A stretch of 64,000 nucleotides of DNA from Amaranthus tricolor (Eukaryota > Streptophyta > Magnoliopsida > Caryophyllales > Amaranthaceae). Position 1 is the stretch's first letter. Each line of letters starts with the position of its first letter. This document shows, piece by piece, positions 12,056 through 23,878 of the stretch. The stretch spans positions 16,173,214 through 16,237,213 of the forward strand of contig NC_080055.1 in NCBI RefSeq assembly GCF_026212465.1. Direction: 5' to 3'. The position numbers and the translations under genes are program-made. Below the pieces are notes generated by a model that made no database searches, was not told the origin of the DNA, and saw nothing but the letters and a program-made list of their open reading frames with translations.

Positions 12056-13531
12056 TTAGTGGAGCTTGATCATACCAAGTTCCAATCTCATCTTTTCATA
12101 TTGTTCCCTCGGAAGCGGTTTAGTCAAGATATCTGCAACTTGTTCATTAGTGTTAACATGCTTTACAACAATATTTTTATTTTCAACATTATCTTTAAGA
12201 AAATGATGCCTAATGTGGATGTGTTTTACTCGTGAATGATGCACTGGATCTTTAGATATACATATGGCACTGGTATTATCACAATAAATAGGAACACATT
12301 CAAATTTAATACCAAAATCTCTTAGTTGCTGTTTTATCCAAAGCATTAGGGAACAGCAAGCTGCTGCTGCTACGTATTCAGCTTCTGCAGTAGATAATGC
12401 AACAGTGTTTTGTTTCTTGGAACTCCACGAAACTAAACATGAGCCAAGAAATTGTACCATACCTGATGTACTTTTTCTATTTACGAGATCACCTGCATAA
12501 TCTGCATCACTAAAACCTTTCAAATCATAGACATCACTTTTAGGATAATATAGGGACAAGTCATTTGTTCCCTTCAAGTATCTCAGAATTCTTTTTACTG
12601 CTGTAAAATGTGATTCTTTGGGGTTGGATTGAAATCTAGCACATAAACCAACACTAAAAGAAATATCAGGTCTACTAGCTGTTAGATATAATAAAGAACC
12701 AATCATGCCTCGATACATTGTTTGATCTACATTAATCCCATTTAGGTCTTCATCTAATCTAACATTTGTAGCCATGGGTGTGTGGTTTGTGTTAGGGTTG
12801 TCTAGTCCATACTTCTTAAGAAGTTCTTTTATGTATTTTTGTTGATGGATAAAAATACCATTTTCAGTTTGTTTAATTTGTAAACCAAGGAAGAAATTTA
12901 GTTCTCCCATCATGCTCATTTCAAATTCTGTGCCCATAAGGTTGGCGAATTCTTTACATAACAAGTCATTAGTAGCACCAAAAATAATATCATCAACATA
13001 AATTTGAACAACCAAAATATCATAACCTTTATTCTTAAAGAATAAAGTTTTGTCAATTTTTCCTCTAATAAAGTTATTTTGAATCAAAAACTTTGACAGT
13101 CTTTCATACCATTGCCCAGGGGCTTGCTTCAAGCCATATAAAGCTTTATCAAGCTTGTAGACATGATCATGAAAAGAGGTATTTTCAAAACCTGGGGGTT
13201 GTTCAACAAAAACTTCTTCATCAAGAAAGCCATTTAAAAAAGCACATTTCACATCCATTTGATATAATTTAAAGTTCATAAATGCAGCAAAAGAGATTAA
13301 AATTCTAATAGCCTCTAACCTTGCTACCGGAGCAAAAGTTTTGGTGTAATCAATACCTTCTTGTTGGTTGTACCCTTTGACCACGAGCCTTGCTTTGTTT
13401 CTTACAATTATTCCGTGCTCATCTAATTTATTCCGAAATACCCATTTTAAACCAATTACCTTTTTGTGTTTTGGTTTGGGTTCCAAGTGCCATACTTTGT
13501 TTCTTTCGAATTCATTCAACTCATCTTGCAT
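12056..13531 (-). pseudogene. Copia reverse transcriptase and RNase H (pol C-terminal part)
   Basis: The 491-codon reading frame contains [17 protein letters not shown] (about 46), [11 protein letters not shown] (about 90), the catalytic YVDDIIFG (about 178), and copia RNase H motifs [26 protein letters not shown] and the end [12 protein letters not shown]. It is the C-terminal part of one Gag-Pol polyprotein, not an independent gene. The methionine at its start is internal, and the frame continues upstream through a single TAA at 13639-13637 into the integrase part (the other copy has a sense codon there). The domain itself looks intact, with all catalytic Asp residues visible. Confidence 0.93.
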
Positions 13532-13636
13532 GGCAACTATCCATTCGGAATCTTTTAGAGCTTCCTCGTGGTTTTTAGGTTCAAGTGATGATAGGAACGC
13601 AAAGTGTGCACAAAAGTTTCTGATTTGGGACCAGGT

Positions 13637-14731
13637 TTACGTTCCCTTATTTATATCACTAATAATCAAATCAAGAGGGTGGTAACTTTGATATTTCCAA
13701 GGCTTAGGCACAAATTCTCTTGTGGGAACAGAAGCTTGTTCTGTTTCATCTGCTTGATTATTGTTCTGTTCTGCTTCTGGATCTGCTTGCTCATCTGTGG
13801 GAACAGCTGGATTGGAGACAGTCTGCTGTTCCTGAAATACTGTCTGTTCCTGATTATTATTGTTCCTTTCTGCCTCTTCTGGTATCAACTGTTCAACTGT
13901 TGTTCCTTCATCTAGCATTTTCGTTTCTTCATCATCGTCTTCTAGATGAGCAAGACCTATTTTCACATGGTTGTTTTCCTGTCCACTTGTTGAGAAGTCA
14001 GTTTCATCAAAAATGACATCAACTGACTCTTCCACACTCATTGTTCTTTTATTATATACCCTGTAAGCTTTACTGTGTGATGAGTAACCAAGAAATACTG
14101 CTTCATCGCTTCTTTCATTAAACTTGCCTATACTTCGTTTTTCATTAACATGTACAAAACATTCGCATCCAAATATACGAAAATAGGAGATGTTTGGTTT
14201 AACACCTTTGAGTAATTCATAGGGTGTTTTTGAAGAGATTGGTCTTATTAACACACGATTCATAATATAACAAGCAGTATTAACGGCCTCTGCCCAAAAA
14301 TTTCTAGGTAAACCGCTAGCAATCAACATGGTTCTGGCCATTTCTTCTAAAGTTCTATTTTTCCTTTCTACCACACCATTTTTTTGTGGTGTTCTAGGTG
14401 CGGAAAAATTGTGATTAATTCCATGTTCATTGCAATACATAGTAAAATTTGAATTTTCAAATTCTTTTCCATGATCAGACCTTATGTGGATTATTTGATT
14501 ATTGGTAGATTTTTGTATTTTGTTTGCGAAGAAAACAAACTCATCAAAAGCTTCATCTTTGCTTACTAAAAACAAAGTCCAAGTGAATCTACTATAATCA
14601 TCAACAATGACAAATACATATTTTTTGCCACTACGGCTCTGTATTCTCATTGGTCCACATAAATCCATATGAATTAATTCTAGTGGTCTAGCGGTAGTTA
14701 CCATATTCTTTGATTTAAAAAATGACCTCAC
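13637..14731 (-). pseudogene. Copia integrase (pol middle part)
   Basis: The frame contains HMDLCGPM, VDDYSRFTWTLF, HIRSDHGKEFEN and NGVVERKNRTLEE, giving the D, D and E of the retroviral-type integrase catalytic triad with about 35 residues between the last two. A C-terminal acidic, Gln/Asn-rich linker (VFQEQQTVSNP and following) leads toward reverse transcriptase. It terminates at a TAA (13639-13637) where the plus-strand copy has CAA. The upstream His-Cys motif and the join to protease are separated by a frameshift near 14825. Confidence 0.93.
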
Positions 14732-14795
14732 TTGTTTTCCTTTGGCACAAGGATCGCAAATTTCTTCCTTAAGGAATTTTATAGCTGGTAGTCCT

Positions 14796-15287
14796 CTAAC
14801 TAGGTTTTTTGATCTTAATTGTATTGATCAATGTAAAACTAGCATGACTTAGACGCTTATGCCAAAGTAGTGGGTCTTCTTCTATGACATTTAAACATGT
14901 TAGACTGGTTTTGGGAACAGTGTCCAGGTCCACTGCATAAGTGTTCCCATTCCTGATTCCCTCGAGCACAGTATCTCCTGTGTCGTTCCTAGAAATTATG
15001 CATCGTTCAGAAGTAAACTTAACAGAGTTACCTTTATCACAAAATTGGGAAATACTTAGCAGATTGCGTTTTAAATTCTCGACTAAAAATACATTGTCAA
15101 TGGCATGGGAACATGACCTTCCAACCTTTCCTTTGGCGATTATCTCACCCTTCATATTGTCACCGAAGGTTACTGTTCCCCCATCATAGGCTTCAAGTGA
15201 GAGAAATTTAGATTTGTCACCCGTCATGTGCTTGGAACACCCACTGTCGAGGTACCATGAGTTGTTCCCCTTCACTTGAACCTGCAA
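14796..15287 (-). pseudogene. Copia protease and pre-integrase region (pol start)
   Basis: WYLDSGCSKHMTGD is the aspartic protease active-site motif of plant copia elements. LLWHKRLSHAS is the start of the GAG-pre-integrase His/Cys segment. The frame ends early in KIKKPS then TAG because of a one-base change relative to the plus-strand copy, where INTLRSKDLVRGLPA continues into integrase. The upstream boundary with gag is a single in-frame TAA followed by TTTGCTTTGCAG, conserved in both copies. Confidence 0.9.
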
Positions 15288-15293
15288 AGCAAA

Positions 15294-17119
15294 TTAATGG
15301 TTAGGTTCAGGAACCCAGTCATCCTTGGGTTCCCTGTCGATAATACTTGAATCACATTTCTTAATCCATATGCGTTCGACATAATTTTTATTTGCTTTTG
15401 TATGCTGTTCCCTTTTTACACATTGATTTTTCAGGTGTCCAGTTTTGCCACAAAAGGAACAGACTTTACTACTAGGGAGATCTACGTAGAATTTTTTCTT
15501 CCTATTATCCTTAACGTAACCTAGGCCTTCTTTACTCTTTGTTTTAGCATTCAGAAACCTTTTGGGAACTTTATTGATTTTCCCTTCTCCTTTTAAGTTC
15601 AATTTTTTTTTCAGATTTTCATTTTCTTTTTCACAGGATTCTAATTTTAATTTCAACTTTTGAAATTCAGTGCTAAACATATGAGTGGATGCATCATTTA
15701 CGTCTCTTCTTAATCCTAGTAATTTATATTGATTTATTTCAACATTAAGAATAATAAATTCCTGCTTTATTTTTTCAATTGTTTCTTTCAAAATAACATT
15801 CTGATCCAGCAATTTAAAAAATCTGCTTTGCACATCGATCCTAAATGAATTTAAGTATGAAACATGATCTTTACTTGAGTTGAGGTCTTTCTTAATTTGG
15901 AGACACTTAGTATTTTGTTTATCTAATTTCTCTTGTGTCTCCAAGAGCAACTTAATTAACTTATTCTTACTGAATTTAACCAGGTGTTTAGGAAATGAGC
16001 TAGAAGACATTACCTCTTTTTCCTTGGACTCTTCATCTTTGCTGTGATGAGATGCCATGAGACACAGATTTGTTGTTTCTTCTTCTACTGGAGCTTCTGT
16101 TTCAGCCTCACTTTCGGTATCACCCCAGGCTGTGATCATCGCTTTACGAAACTTTGTTTTGAAATTTCCTTTCTTAGGTTGTCTTCCAGCTTCTCTTGCC
16201 TTTCCCTTGCCCTTGTCATTCTTCCATTGAGGGCAATCCTTGATGAAGTGGTCAGTGTTTCCACATTTTTGGCATTCAAAATTTGTCTTCGTGTTAGCAG
16301 TTCCTCTTTCTTTGTTATGTCTTTGATTACCATATCTGCTATTTCTGAAGAATTTTTTGAATTTTCTTGCTAACATAGCAGTCTCCTCCTCATCAGTTTC
16401 TGATTCTTCATGATCATTTGCCGCTAGAGCCAAGCCTTTATTTCGGATACTGTCAGTTGTTCCCAAATGCAACTCGTGAGTCATGAAGGAACCAGCCAGC
16501 TCTTCCAAATTGAACTTGGTGAAATCTTTTGATTCCTGGATGGCTGTGACCTTAGCTCTCCAGCATTCGTCTTGAGGGAGACTTCTAAGTACTTTCCTGA
16601 CTTGTTCATCAACGGGAATGATCTTACCAAGAGAGACTAATTCGTTCGTGATATTTGTGAACCTGGTGAACATCTCTTGAATGTTCTCCCTAGGTTCCAT
16701 GACGAACCTTTCATATCTGGACATTAGTAGATCAATCTTGGAGCGCTTCACTTCACTGGTGCCTTCATGGGTAACTTCCAGCAGGTCCCAAATCTGCTTT
16801 GCCGTTTTACAACCCATGGTGCGATTATGTTCATTTGGCCCGAGACCATAGTGAAGTAGCTTGATAGCAAGAGCGTTCATCTCCATCTTTTGAAAGTCTT
16901 CCTTTTCATATTCAGTGATCGGTTTTGGAATTGATTCATTATTGGAGTTGATGGTCGTCACCTCAAAATCTCCTATTTCAATTACTCTCCATACTTGGTA
17001 ATTTTCTGCCTTTATGAAAATTTCCATCCTATTTTTCCAGTAGGTATAGAATTTCCCATCGAACATGGTGGCCTTTACGTAGAGTACCCTTCTTCCATGC
17101 GTTTGTTCATCTTCAACAT
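15294..17119 (-). pseudogene. Copia gag with two CCHC zinc knuckles
   Basis: The open part is 590 codons from an internal Met at 17066. The original start is probably the ATG at 17119-17117 (MLKMN.RMEEGYST), as in the plus-strand copy, but an in-frame TAA at 17077-17075 and a one-base deletion just before MFDGKFYTYWKNRM break it. The UBN2-type gag core follows (MFDGKFYTYW to about 200), then zinc knuckle CQKCGNTDHFIKDC, a long Lys/Glu/Leu-rich coiled-coil section, and a second knuckle CSFCGKTGHLKNQC near the C-terminus. The frame ends PEPNH then TAA before protease. It would form the particle shell and bind the RNA genome. Confidence 0.9.
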
Positions 17120-17174
17120 CTTGCCAGGGAACAGGATACTGCTCTCAGGGTTTCTTAATTAAATGAGGAACACT

Positions 17175-17186
17175 GGTCTGATACCA
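17175..17186 (-). other. Primer binding site of the minus-strand copia element
   Basis: On the minus strand TGGTATCAGACC lies two bases inside the 5' LTR end. It matches the plant initiator methionine tRNA-type primer site TGGTATCAGAGC except for one base; the plus-strand copy retains GAGCCC. Confidence 0.88.
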
Positions 17187-17188
17187 AT

Positions 17189-18383
17189 TGTAGAAATGCA
17201 AATAGATGATCGAATGCGACAAGGGGGGGTGAATTGTTGTGTATTATGTTTAAGATTTTTGCCTCTAATTTTTGCGGAATTATAATAAAATAAAAACTTA
17301 AACTTAAAATGAAAAAGATAAAAGGAGACAACGATTTTACGTGGAAACCTTCTCGGCCTAATAAGAAGGAAAAACCACGACCCCCCGGGATTTCAAAATT
17401 CTCTCTACGTTTTAGGCAATCAATTACAATCACATAAAACAATTTGCTTCACTTGAAGCTTCTCTATTCTAGGCCTACTTCTCTTTCTCTTCTCTTTCTC
17501 TTCTCTTTCTCTTTCTCTTTCTCTTCTCACATTTGTATTGAAGCTTCTTTATTCCCCTAGACTTCCCTTAAGTCTAGTTACAACAAAACACACAAATACC
17601 CTTACAAGGACAAATTCTCAAGAGGATAAAAATTAAATAATTTCTTTAAGAAAAATATAATAAATTAATTGGCATTTAAAAACTGAAAATATTTTTCTTA
17701 ATTGATCTCCCTTAATGGACACTCTCGGATTAATTTTAGTTTGAGCATAGTCCCTCCTATTTATAGTGGGAACAGCCAGCAGTTACCTTAGACACACCTA
17801 CCACTATCCTTCACGTTCTTAAAAGAAAAAGATAGTGGTCTTGCAAAAAAATAAACGTCCGGCTGTCATTTGCTCAAAGAGAAAAACGGTTTCCTCAAGT
17901 TAAAAATAGCATAGGAATTAAAACACAAGATCCTAAATAATAGGAGATCTCAATCTTAAAAAGAATAAGTCTTAGGCTATTTTTAGATAACCTAAAAATA
18001 GTTTTGCCAACCAATTTATAAAAAAATTAAGCAATTAATTTAATTTTTAACCGTTACGTCAACTTAAAAATGAAAAATAATTAATTCGCAATTTTCCAGC
18101 CGATGTTTTTCTCCAGACCTGCGACGTGGGAACAGTAACTGTCTCCATCTACAACTTCTGTCAGATTGTCAACTTTAGGAACAGTAGACCGTCTGTCTAC
18201 TTTTAACGTCCTAAGCATTTATCTAACTTCTTGGATATTCTAAGACACGTACAACTTCCACGAACCAAGTCATAGGCTTCATCAACGATTTCAACAAAAT
18301 CGGATATTCACCTACAAAACAATCTCTAAAACATGTTTGTTTATTTAAAAGTGAAGTCATCATCAAAACCTAAGAGGCCAACA
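17189..18383 (-). repeat. 5' LTR of the minus-strand copia element
   Basis: It starts TGTTGGCCTC on the minus strand at 18383 and ends CTACA at 17189. It matches the 7903-9101 LTR almost throughout, with small differences, for example in the CT-rich tract near 17480-17530 and a 2-base difference near 18135. ACAAA at 18384-18388 is the right copy of the target duplication. Confidence 0.93.
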
Positions 18384-18469
18384 ACAAACGCAAACTTAAA
18401 ATCAACAAATTAGAGATTAGGTGACTTTAAAAATCAAAAGATAAGTTCAATTTCAAAAATAAAACTTAC

Positions 18470-20715
18470 TCTTCCATATATGGAGCCAGAATGAACGTGT
18501 GTTTAGATGCAAGGTAATTAGTCAAAGCAGTTTGAATGTATGCTCTGACGTCATCTGGATCATTTACACATTTACTACCCGAAATCGACTCAAGACAAAA
18601 CCATCCAATTAGTGTAAGCATGCAATTAAAAAAATAAAAAAAAAAGGTACAAATGATTCTTACCATATTAGTGAATCGAACCCAAGCATATGGCCATGTG
18701 ATGAAACTACCTAGAGCGTGTGAGGGTTTCTCAAAGCTCCATGCTGGCATTGGAACCGGGAGTGAGAAATCTTCAAACCCCTTTACAATAGTTTCCACGG
18801 CCACACTGATGTGGCCACTTGTAACAGGCATTGAATGCACTGTTTGGCCCTCTTTGTTTGGCTGGGCCACACCATATGCAACCACAGTTAAGTCGCCATC
18901 ACTAGCAACACCTATCTAAGGCAGCAAAAGAGAACAAGGAGTCGCCTCCTGAAAATTGTGTCGTTTAGTATAATAAGCATCATAATAAAATATTAAATCG
19001 CGTTGCAGTTTAAATTAATAAGTGCTTATATATTTAAAAACTATGTACCTGTAGCACTGGCTCTGGATTTTGAGCAACGGAGTTTATGTTCTCTGGCGTG
19101 GGGTTTTCTCCTTCAGGGGTATTAGTAATAAGCTGGGGTGCTACGGGGGTAATGGGCTCGGGTGTTGGCTCGACCGAAGCGTTAGGATCCCCATGTTGAC
19201 TTTCCTAATCCTCGACAATCAGGTTTGCCAAGTCAACAATGGGTGCTCCCATCTTCTGCAACACGGCGGCCAGCTTGGCAAGAACGACCTTCGTAATCTC
19301 CGCTCGGAGGGTTGCTACTTCATCCCGCAGCGCCGTTCGGGATTGAGTAGCAACACACTCTTTGCCGAATGCCTTCTGTAACCCCACCCGGACGCCTCCT
19401 TTTCCGACTACTCGCCCACTGTGGTCTTTCCCTAAGACCATATGCAATGCGTCAACATTGCCTCTTAGGGTCAACTCCCCCGTAGCTTTTTTTCCTTCCA
19501 GCCCATCTGTTCAAATAAAAAGTGACATATATAGCAATTAGTATAAGTACATCAAAGCCAAAGAATACAAAAAAATCAAGAATATACTTAATAATTTCAA
19601 AACTCACCACAGCATCAGCAACCTTTTTCGTTCCCGGATCATTAATGGTAAATTTACCACTTGCATCTCGGGAATGAAGCCCGCAATACCAATCACGCAC
19701 TCGATCTCCAGAAGGAGTATTCACGGATGCGGAGGTAGTCGTAGATGAGGGCGTGGATGAACTTTGATTGGGGTATAAACCCGCATCCACCCACCCTTTT
19801 CAGACCTCATCGTACGTTTTCTGGCCCAAGCGATGGTAAAACTTCCTTTTGCTTGCAGAATCAGAAGCTTTACCACGCTTTTCCTAATTAATCAATAGAA
19901 ATCGAATGTCATGTATTAGTTTAATGACTGAATCAAAAGAAGTAAATTCAAATTGGTAAACTATAATATAATATGAAATACTTACAACTTCTATGGGAGT
20001 TGTTCTTTTGGCAACAAAGGCCTCCCAATCCCTCTTTGATATGTGACCCCATATTTCGTAGGGCATCTTCAAAGGTGATTGCTCTCCACCTTCGTTTCCC
20101 GTTTTGACCTTTTTGGTCGTACGGGCACGCCTCTTCGTAATCCAGCCAGTTACTAGCTTGGATTTGAAATCTCTGAATCTTTCAGCAACAGCTGAAAGAA
20201 ACACATTCTTCTTGTCCTCATCGCTCTCGATGTGGAAAAGATTCTACAAAAAAAAATTACATTTATTACTGTCAATCAAATTAATTTTTAAATGAAACTA
20301 AATGAGTAAAAATAGTAAAGTTGCTTACCACAGTATCATTCCATAGAGAGTTCTTCAAACCCTCTGGAACCTCGTTCCATGCGTGCAATATGGAAAGCTT
20401 GCAGATACATAGACCGACTTGTTTTCCATATTGCCTACGCCATTTTCCGCAGGGTTGACCCAATGCATTGTATTCCAAATGCATGGGTTCAGTGACTTTG
20501 AGGTTTTTCGTAGGACCTCGCCCTTTTCTTTTCTTACTGGTAGTGGGAGCATCCATTGGTGGGGCGTCTTCAGTCTCAAAATCATTGTCAATCGGTGGAG
20601 CATCTTCAGCCATACGCTCGTATCTCACAATTTGGTCCTCTTCGCTGTCATAACTATGATGCTCATTATCCGAGGTCCCAATCTCGGGGACAATTTCGTC
20701 TCTGAATAGATGCAT
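18470..20715 (-). pseudogene. CACTA gene, N-terminal part: Transposase_24-type protein
   Basis: Minus-strand exons with canonical borders: 20329-20715, 19986-20243, 19608-19883, 19049-19506, 18664-18915 and about 18470-18565. Exon 1 gives GRGPTKNLK, EYNALGQPCGKWRRQYGKQV and WNEVPEGLKNSLW, which resemble the plant Ptta/En/Spm transposase family (Transposase_24). Exon 5 gives MPVTSGHISVAVET and GSFITWPYAWV, a domain common in plant CACTA second ORFs. The gene continues into Ulp1-like exons at 7895-5487. Lesions: TGA at 19802-19800 (YDEV-stop-KGWVDAG, probably once Trp), TAG at 19207-19205, and an apparent phase conflict between the third and fourth exons. The product would be a nuclear DNA-binding accessory protein, as in TNPA. 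The catalytic TNPD partner is absent. The start at 20715 is the first Met seen; an upstream exon cannot be excluded. Confidence 0.78.
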
Positions 20716-20879
20716 TGTATATCAGTACGTGAAAGAGTATGAATAGAAATATATTAGAACATATATACTTGTTTATAACAAAAATATTTAACCAATGCTT
20801 ATAACTTTATCTTATAAAATTAGTATAACTTTATCTCTCCCTAACTCAACACTCTTATTGAACATATCAATTCTCATAA

Positions 20880-21390
20880 AAATAACGTCAGTAATAGGAT
20901 CATATGGAGTATTAGCAATTGGTTAGTTGCCATTTGATTTAGAATGTAAGTTGTAGTCTTTAATGCCTTACTCTAGAGTAAGATTGAATGGCAAATCATA
21001 CGTCTTACCATGTCCTTAAGGACTTTGTTTCGTAATTTAGCTACACCACTCATGCTATGTGACACTAGCATGGTGTAGTAAGAGACAATCCCATATTGTT
21101 CTAGGAATTTTGCAAATGGTTACGGGCATTGTTCGCCTTTACCATCATTTCGACCATCATAATCACCAATACAATTGGATATGACATTCTTAATTCGTTT
21201 GTTAAGTTGATTTCAACTTTAACTTTATACACCTTGAACATTTCCAGTACTTAGGACATCTCATGAATAAGAAATAAGTAAGCAAATCTAGTATAGTCAT
21301 TTGAATGATACAAAATGTTGTTGACCATTCAAAGAAGGTGTAAGGCTCACCCACTAATGTTATGTAAGTATCAACTCTAAGATTCATATA
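20880..21390 (-). pseudogene. Copia integrase relic inside the CACTA element
   Basis: Translating the minus strand in shifting frames gives an SNDYTRFAYLFLIHEMS-like stretch, KVYKVKVEINL, PFAKFLEQYGIVSYYTM, SMSGVAKLRNKVLKDMVRRM and LKTTTYILNQ, then TPYDPI. These are the recognisable integrase core and following region of a copia element of a different lineage from the SIRE-like copies. Several stops and frameshifts are present. No LTRs belonging to it were found; it lies just upstream of the CACTA gene start. Confidence 0.72.
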
Positions 21391-22104
21391 GCTTTGTATT
21401 TACTCAACTTCTTATGTTTTATTTGTTTGCCTTCAATATATATTATGATAAATTCATATATATTAACAACATATAAAACAATCAAAATAAAATCACATTC
21501 ATAAACTTGGACAACAAATTAACATTCATATCAACAACTCATTCATTTAACCATAAACAAACCAACCTAATTTACAAACTATAAAAAAAATTATGATAAA
21601 TTTAAAACTTAAAAACCACAACTACATACACATAAATAAAATGAAGAAATTACTTAAAAATATAACAAAACATGATATATATGATAAACAAAATTAGTAT
21701 ATATACAAACGGTTAACACAGCCATAATTTTCGAATTTTTCCATGAATATCTTGCAAAACTTAAAAGCTTAACAAATTAAAAGGACAAAAAAATACCTTA
21801 ATGTTGTGGGTTTTGAAGATGAACAAGACCAAAGTATTAAATTTCGTGGGTTTATGAACCAAGAAGATGAAGAACTGTTAACACACAGCGTTTTTTGATA
21901 GTTTGCAGATGAAGATGAAGAACAACTTTGAAGAAACTGTTGTACGTTACGTTTGTGAAGATGAAGAAGAGGAACGAAGCAGATGAAGATGAAGATGAAG
22001 CGTTTTTTCAATGGGTTTGAGAGGTTAACGTTTAAAAGCAAAGTGTTCTGTGTATACGTATGTAGTCGAGTTTCTAAAATGGCGGGTTTATTTTAATTAT
22101 TCCA
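21391..22104. other. CACTA 5' flank, probable promoter and leader region
   Basis: AT-rich sequence between the copia relic and the right subterminal repeats. Translations here give only low-complexity Ser-rich frames (for example 21769-22041) and no domain. By position it should contain the promoter and leader of the minus-strand CACTA gene, but no specific element can be pointed to. Confidence 0.4.
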
Positions 22105-22439
22105 ACGGTTATTTGCTGCGGGCCAATGTTAACCGCAGAAATTAGTGCGTTTCCTGCAAAATAGAAAAGCTTGAAATGGGTATTTGTTACGGGCATTCAA
22201 TTAACCGGAGCAATTGAAAGACTTATTTGCTGCGGGCAAGTAACAAACCGCAGCAATTAAAGCTTGAAATGGGTATTTGCTGCAGGCACTCAATTAACCG
22301 GAGCAATTGGAAGACTTATTTGTTGCGGTCAAGGCGTAAAACCGCAGCAATTAACGGTTTTTTTTTTAAATTTCTTTTTCCTATATAAATTGCTGCGTAT
22401 ATACAAAAACCGCAGCAAATACGTTTTTTTCCACTAGTG
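22105..22439. repeat. CACTA right subterminal repeats and terminus
   Basis: The TTTGCTGCGG motif and its complement recur about nine times, including two tandem blocks containing 'gggtatttg', then 'caattaaccg' and 'gagcaattg'. The region ends TTTTTTTCCACTAGTG, the inverse of the left end at 4156. The clustering mirrors the left end. Confidence 0.87.
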
Positions 22440-22442
22440 TGT

Positions 22443-23550
22443 CGTCCATGATACGGATGACAACTGGTTGAAACGGAATCAACACCTAATGCCAAGTACA
22501 ACTCTTCAACAATATAATACTATGACAATCATAATATATTCACAGGATATGCAAAAGTACATTTCAAGGCTTTATTTTATGTTCCTCGGTTTTTGTTTCT
22601 CATTTTCAATTCTCTAATACTTCTAACAATTTTTCATATTCATCACATGAATGTAAATAATATATTTGCTACTATCACCTACACTTGGTAACTATAGGGT
22701 TCAACCAATGGATCTAATTAGACTTAAAATCACATTTGCACAGCACACATAAATAGTGACTTTCTGAGATATGTAAGGGTCTGGCTAGAGGAGGAATATA
22801 TTCCAAACTCAAAATCTGTTGGAGCCGTCGCTCCTCCAATTTTTATACTCGAGCTTCTACAGGATGAGACTCTCTCGAACCCCTGTATAACCTTGCATTA
22901 CTACGGGTGGGGAAACACGGGCGCCGGATTACACGCCGGTTTGTGGTTCGACATTTCTTTACTATCAGATTCATTCATCCAAGTAAATATAAGTTAAAAA
23001 AAAAAACTACATGTTATTTATTTCACATTGCTATAAGTCAACCCTAGTCAAGTCAAACTCTAAGTCAACATTCTCTTTAGGAAAAGTTAGTATATTTGCT
23101 AATTCAATTTTTAAGAAATTCTCAATAAATAAAATTCCACAATTAAAGACAAGGTTCTAGGGGCTATATAAGTTCCTTAGAAGACCATATAAACTTATAA
23201 ACTTAAGGAAAATTTTTCGTAATATATAATAAGGAATTTTCATCGATTAAACATGTAAATTAATTAAACATCTATAATAACAAATAAAAGTATTCTAAAA
23301 ATATATTAGAGATCCAGACCCAGTCAGTATCGATCTCTGAGGAGGTAGATAGGCAGCCCATCCCAAAGTGCACTATGATTTTTAGCTTGGAGGAACTATA
23401 CTAAGGATTAATTATGGCGCGAAGCCGCAATAATTGAAGAACAATAATGCCCAAAGGAATTGAATGGCGATACAATATTAAGAGAATCTTTGTGCATATG
23501 TTATTAATGCGTATTATTGCATACCTGACTATTGAGGAGAGTTGTTGTAC
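22443..23550. other. Non-coding DNA between CACTA and MITE
   Basis: No gene seen. A GC-richer island at about 22780-22960 (words 'gttggagccgtcgctcctccaa', 'gggcgccggattacacgccgg') differs in composition from its surroundings and looks like a fragment of an LTR or similar element, without identifiable ends. Confidence 0.35.
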
Positions 23551-23876
23551 TTCCTCCGTTCCATAATTGTTGCTACATTTGCATGGGCACGGGAATTAAG
23601 AAAAGTGATTGACCTACACTGTAGCTGATTGTTTACTTTATAGAGTATAGTATTTTATTATTGTTAATTGAAAAAGAAAAAGGAAAAATAGGTTGTTAGG
23701 TTACTTTATAGAGTATAGTATATATTTTATTATAGAGTATAGAGTATAGAGTAGGATAAAAATAGGGGTAGATAGAACTTTAAATGATTGTTTTATTTAC
23801 TAAAAACGGAAATGTAGCAAGTAATATGAAATTGCCAAAAATAGAAAATGTAGCAAATATTATGGAACGGAGGAAG
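23551..23876. mobile_element. Stowaway-type MITE
   Basis: The ends are CTTCCTCCGTTCCATAAT and its inverse ATTATGGAACGGAGGAAG, followed inward by paired 'tgctacattt'/'aaaatgtagca'. It is flanked by TA on both sides (23549-23550 and 23877-23878), the Tc1/mariner target duplication. It is 326 bp with no coding potential. Confidence 0.88.
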
Positions 23877-23878
23877 TA

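Larger units (their letters stand above)
7903..18383 (-). mobile_element. SIRE-like Ty1/copia LTR retrotransposon, nested in the CACTA
   Basis: Two LTRs (7903-9101 and 17189-18383) face the same way, flanked by the perfect 5-bp duplication ACAAA at 7898-7902 and 18384-18388. On the minus strand the order is LTR, primer site, gag, protease, integrase, reverse transcriptase/RNase H, an extra env-like ORF, polypurine tract, LTR. Integrase before reverse transcriptase defines Ty1/copia. The long size and the 3' ORF point to the SIRE/Maximus lineage. Lesions: a stop and a 1-base shift at the gag N-terminus, a frameshift near 14825 and a TAA at 13637-13639. The LTRs look nearly identical to each other, suggesting a fairly recent insertion. 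Confidence 0.95.

Noticed and set aside
22780..22960. GC-richer island considered as an exon
   Set aside because: No frame shows a motif or good splice borders; more likely a retroelement fragment.
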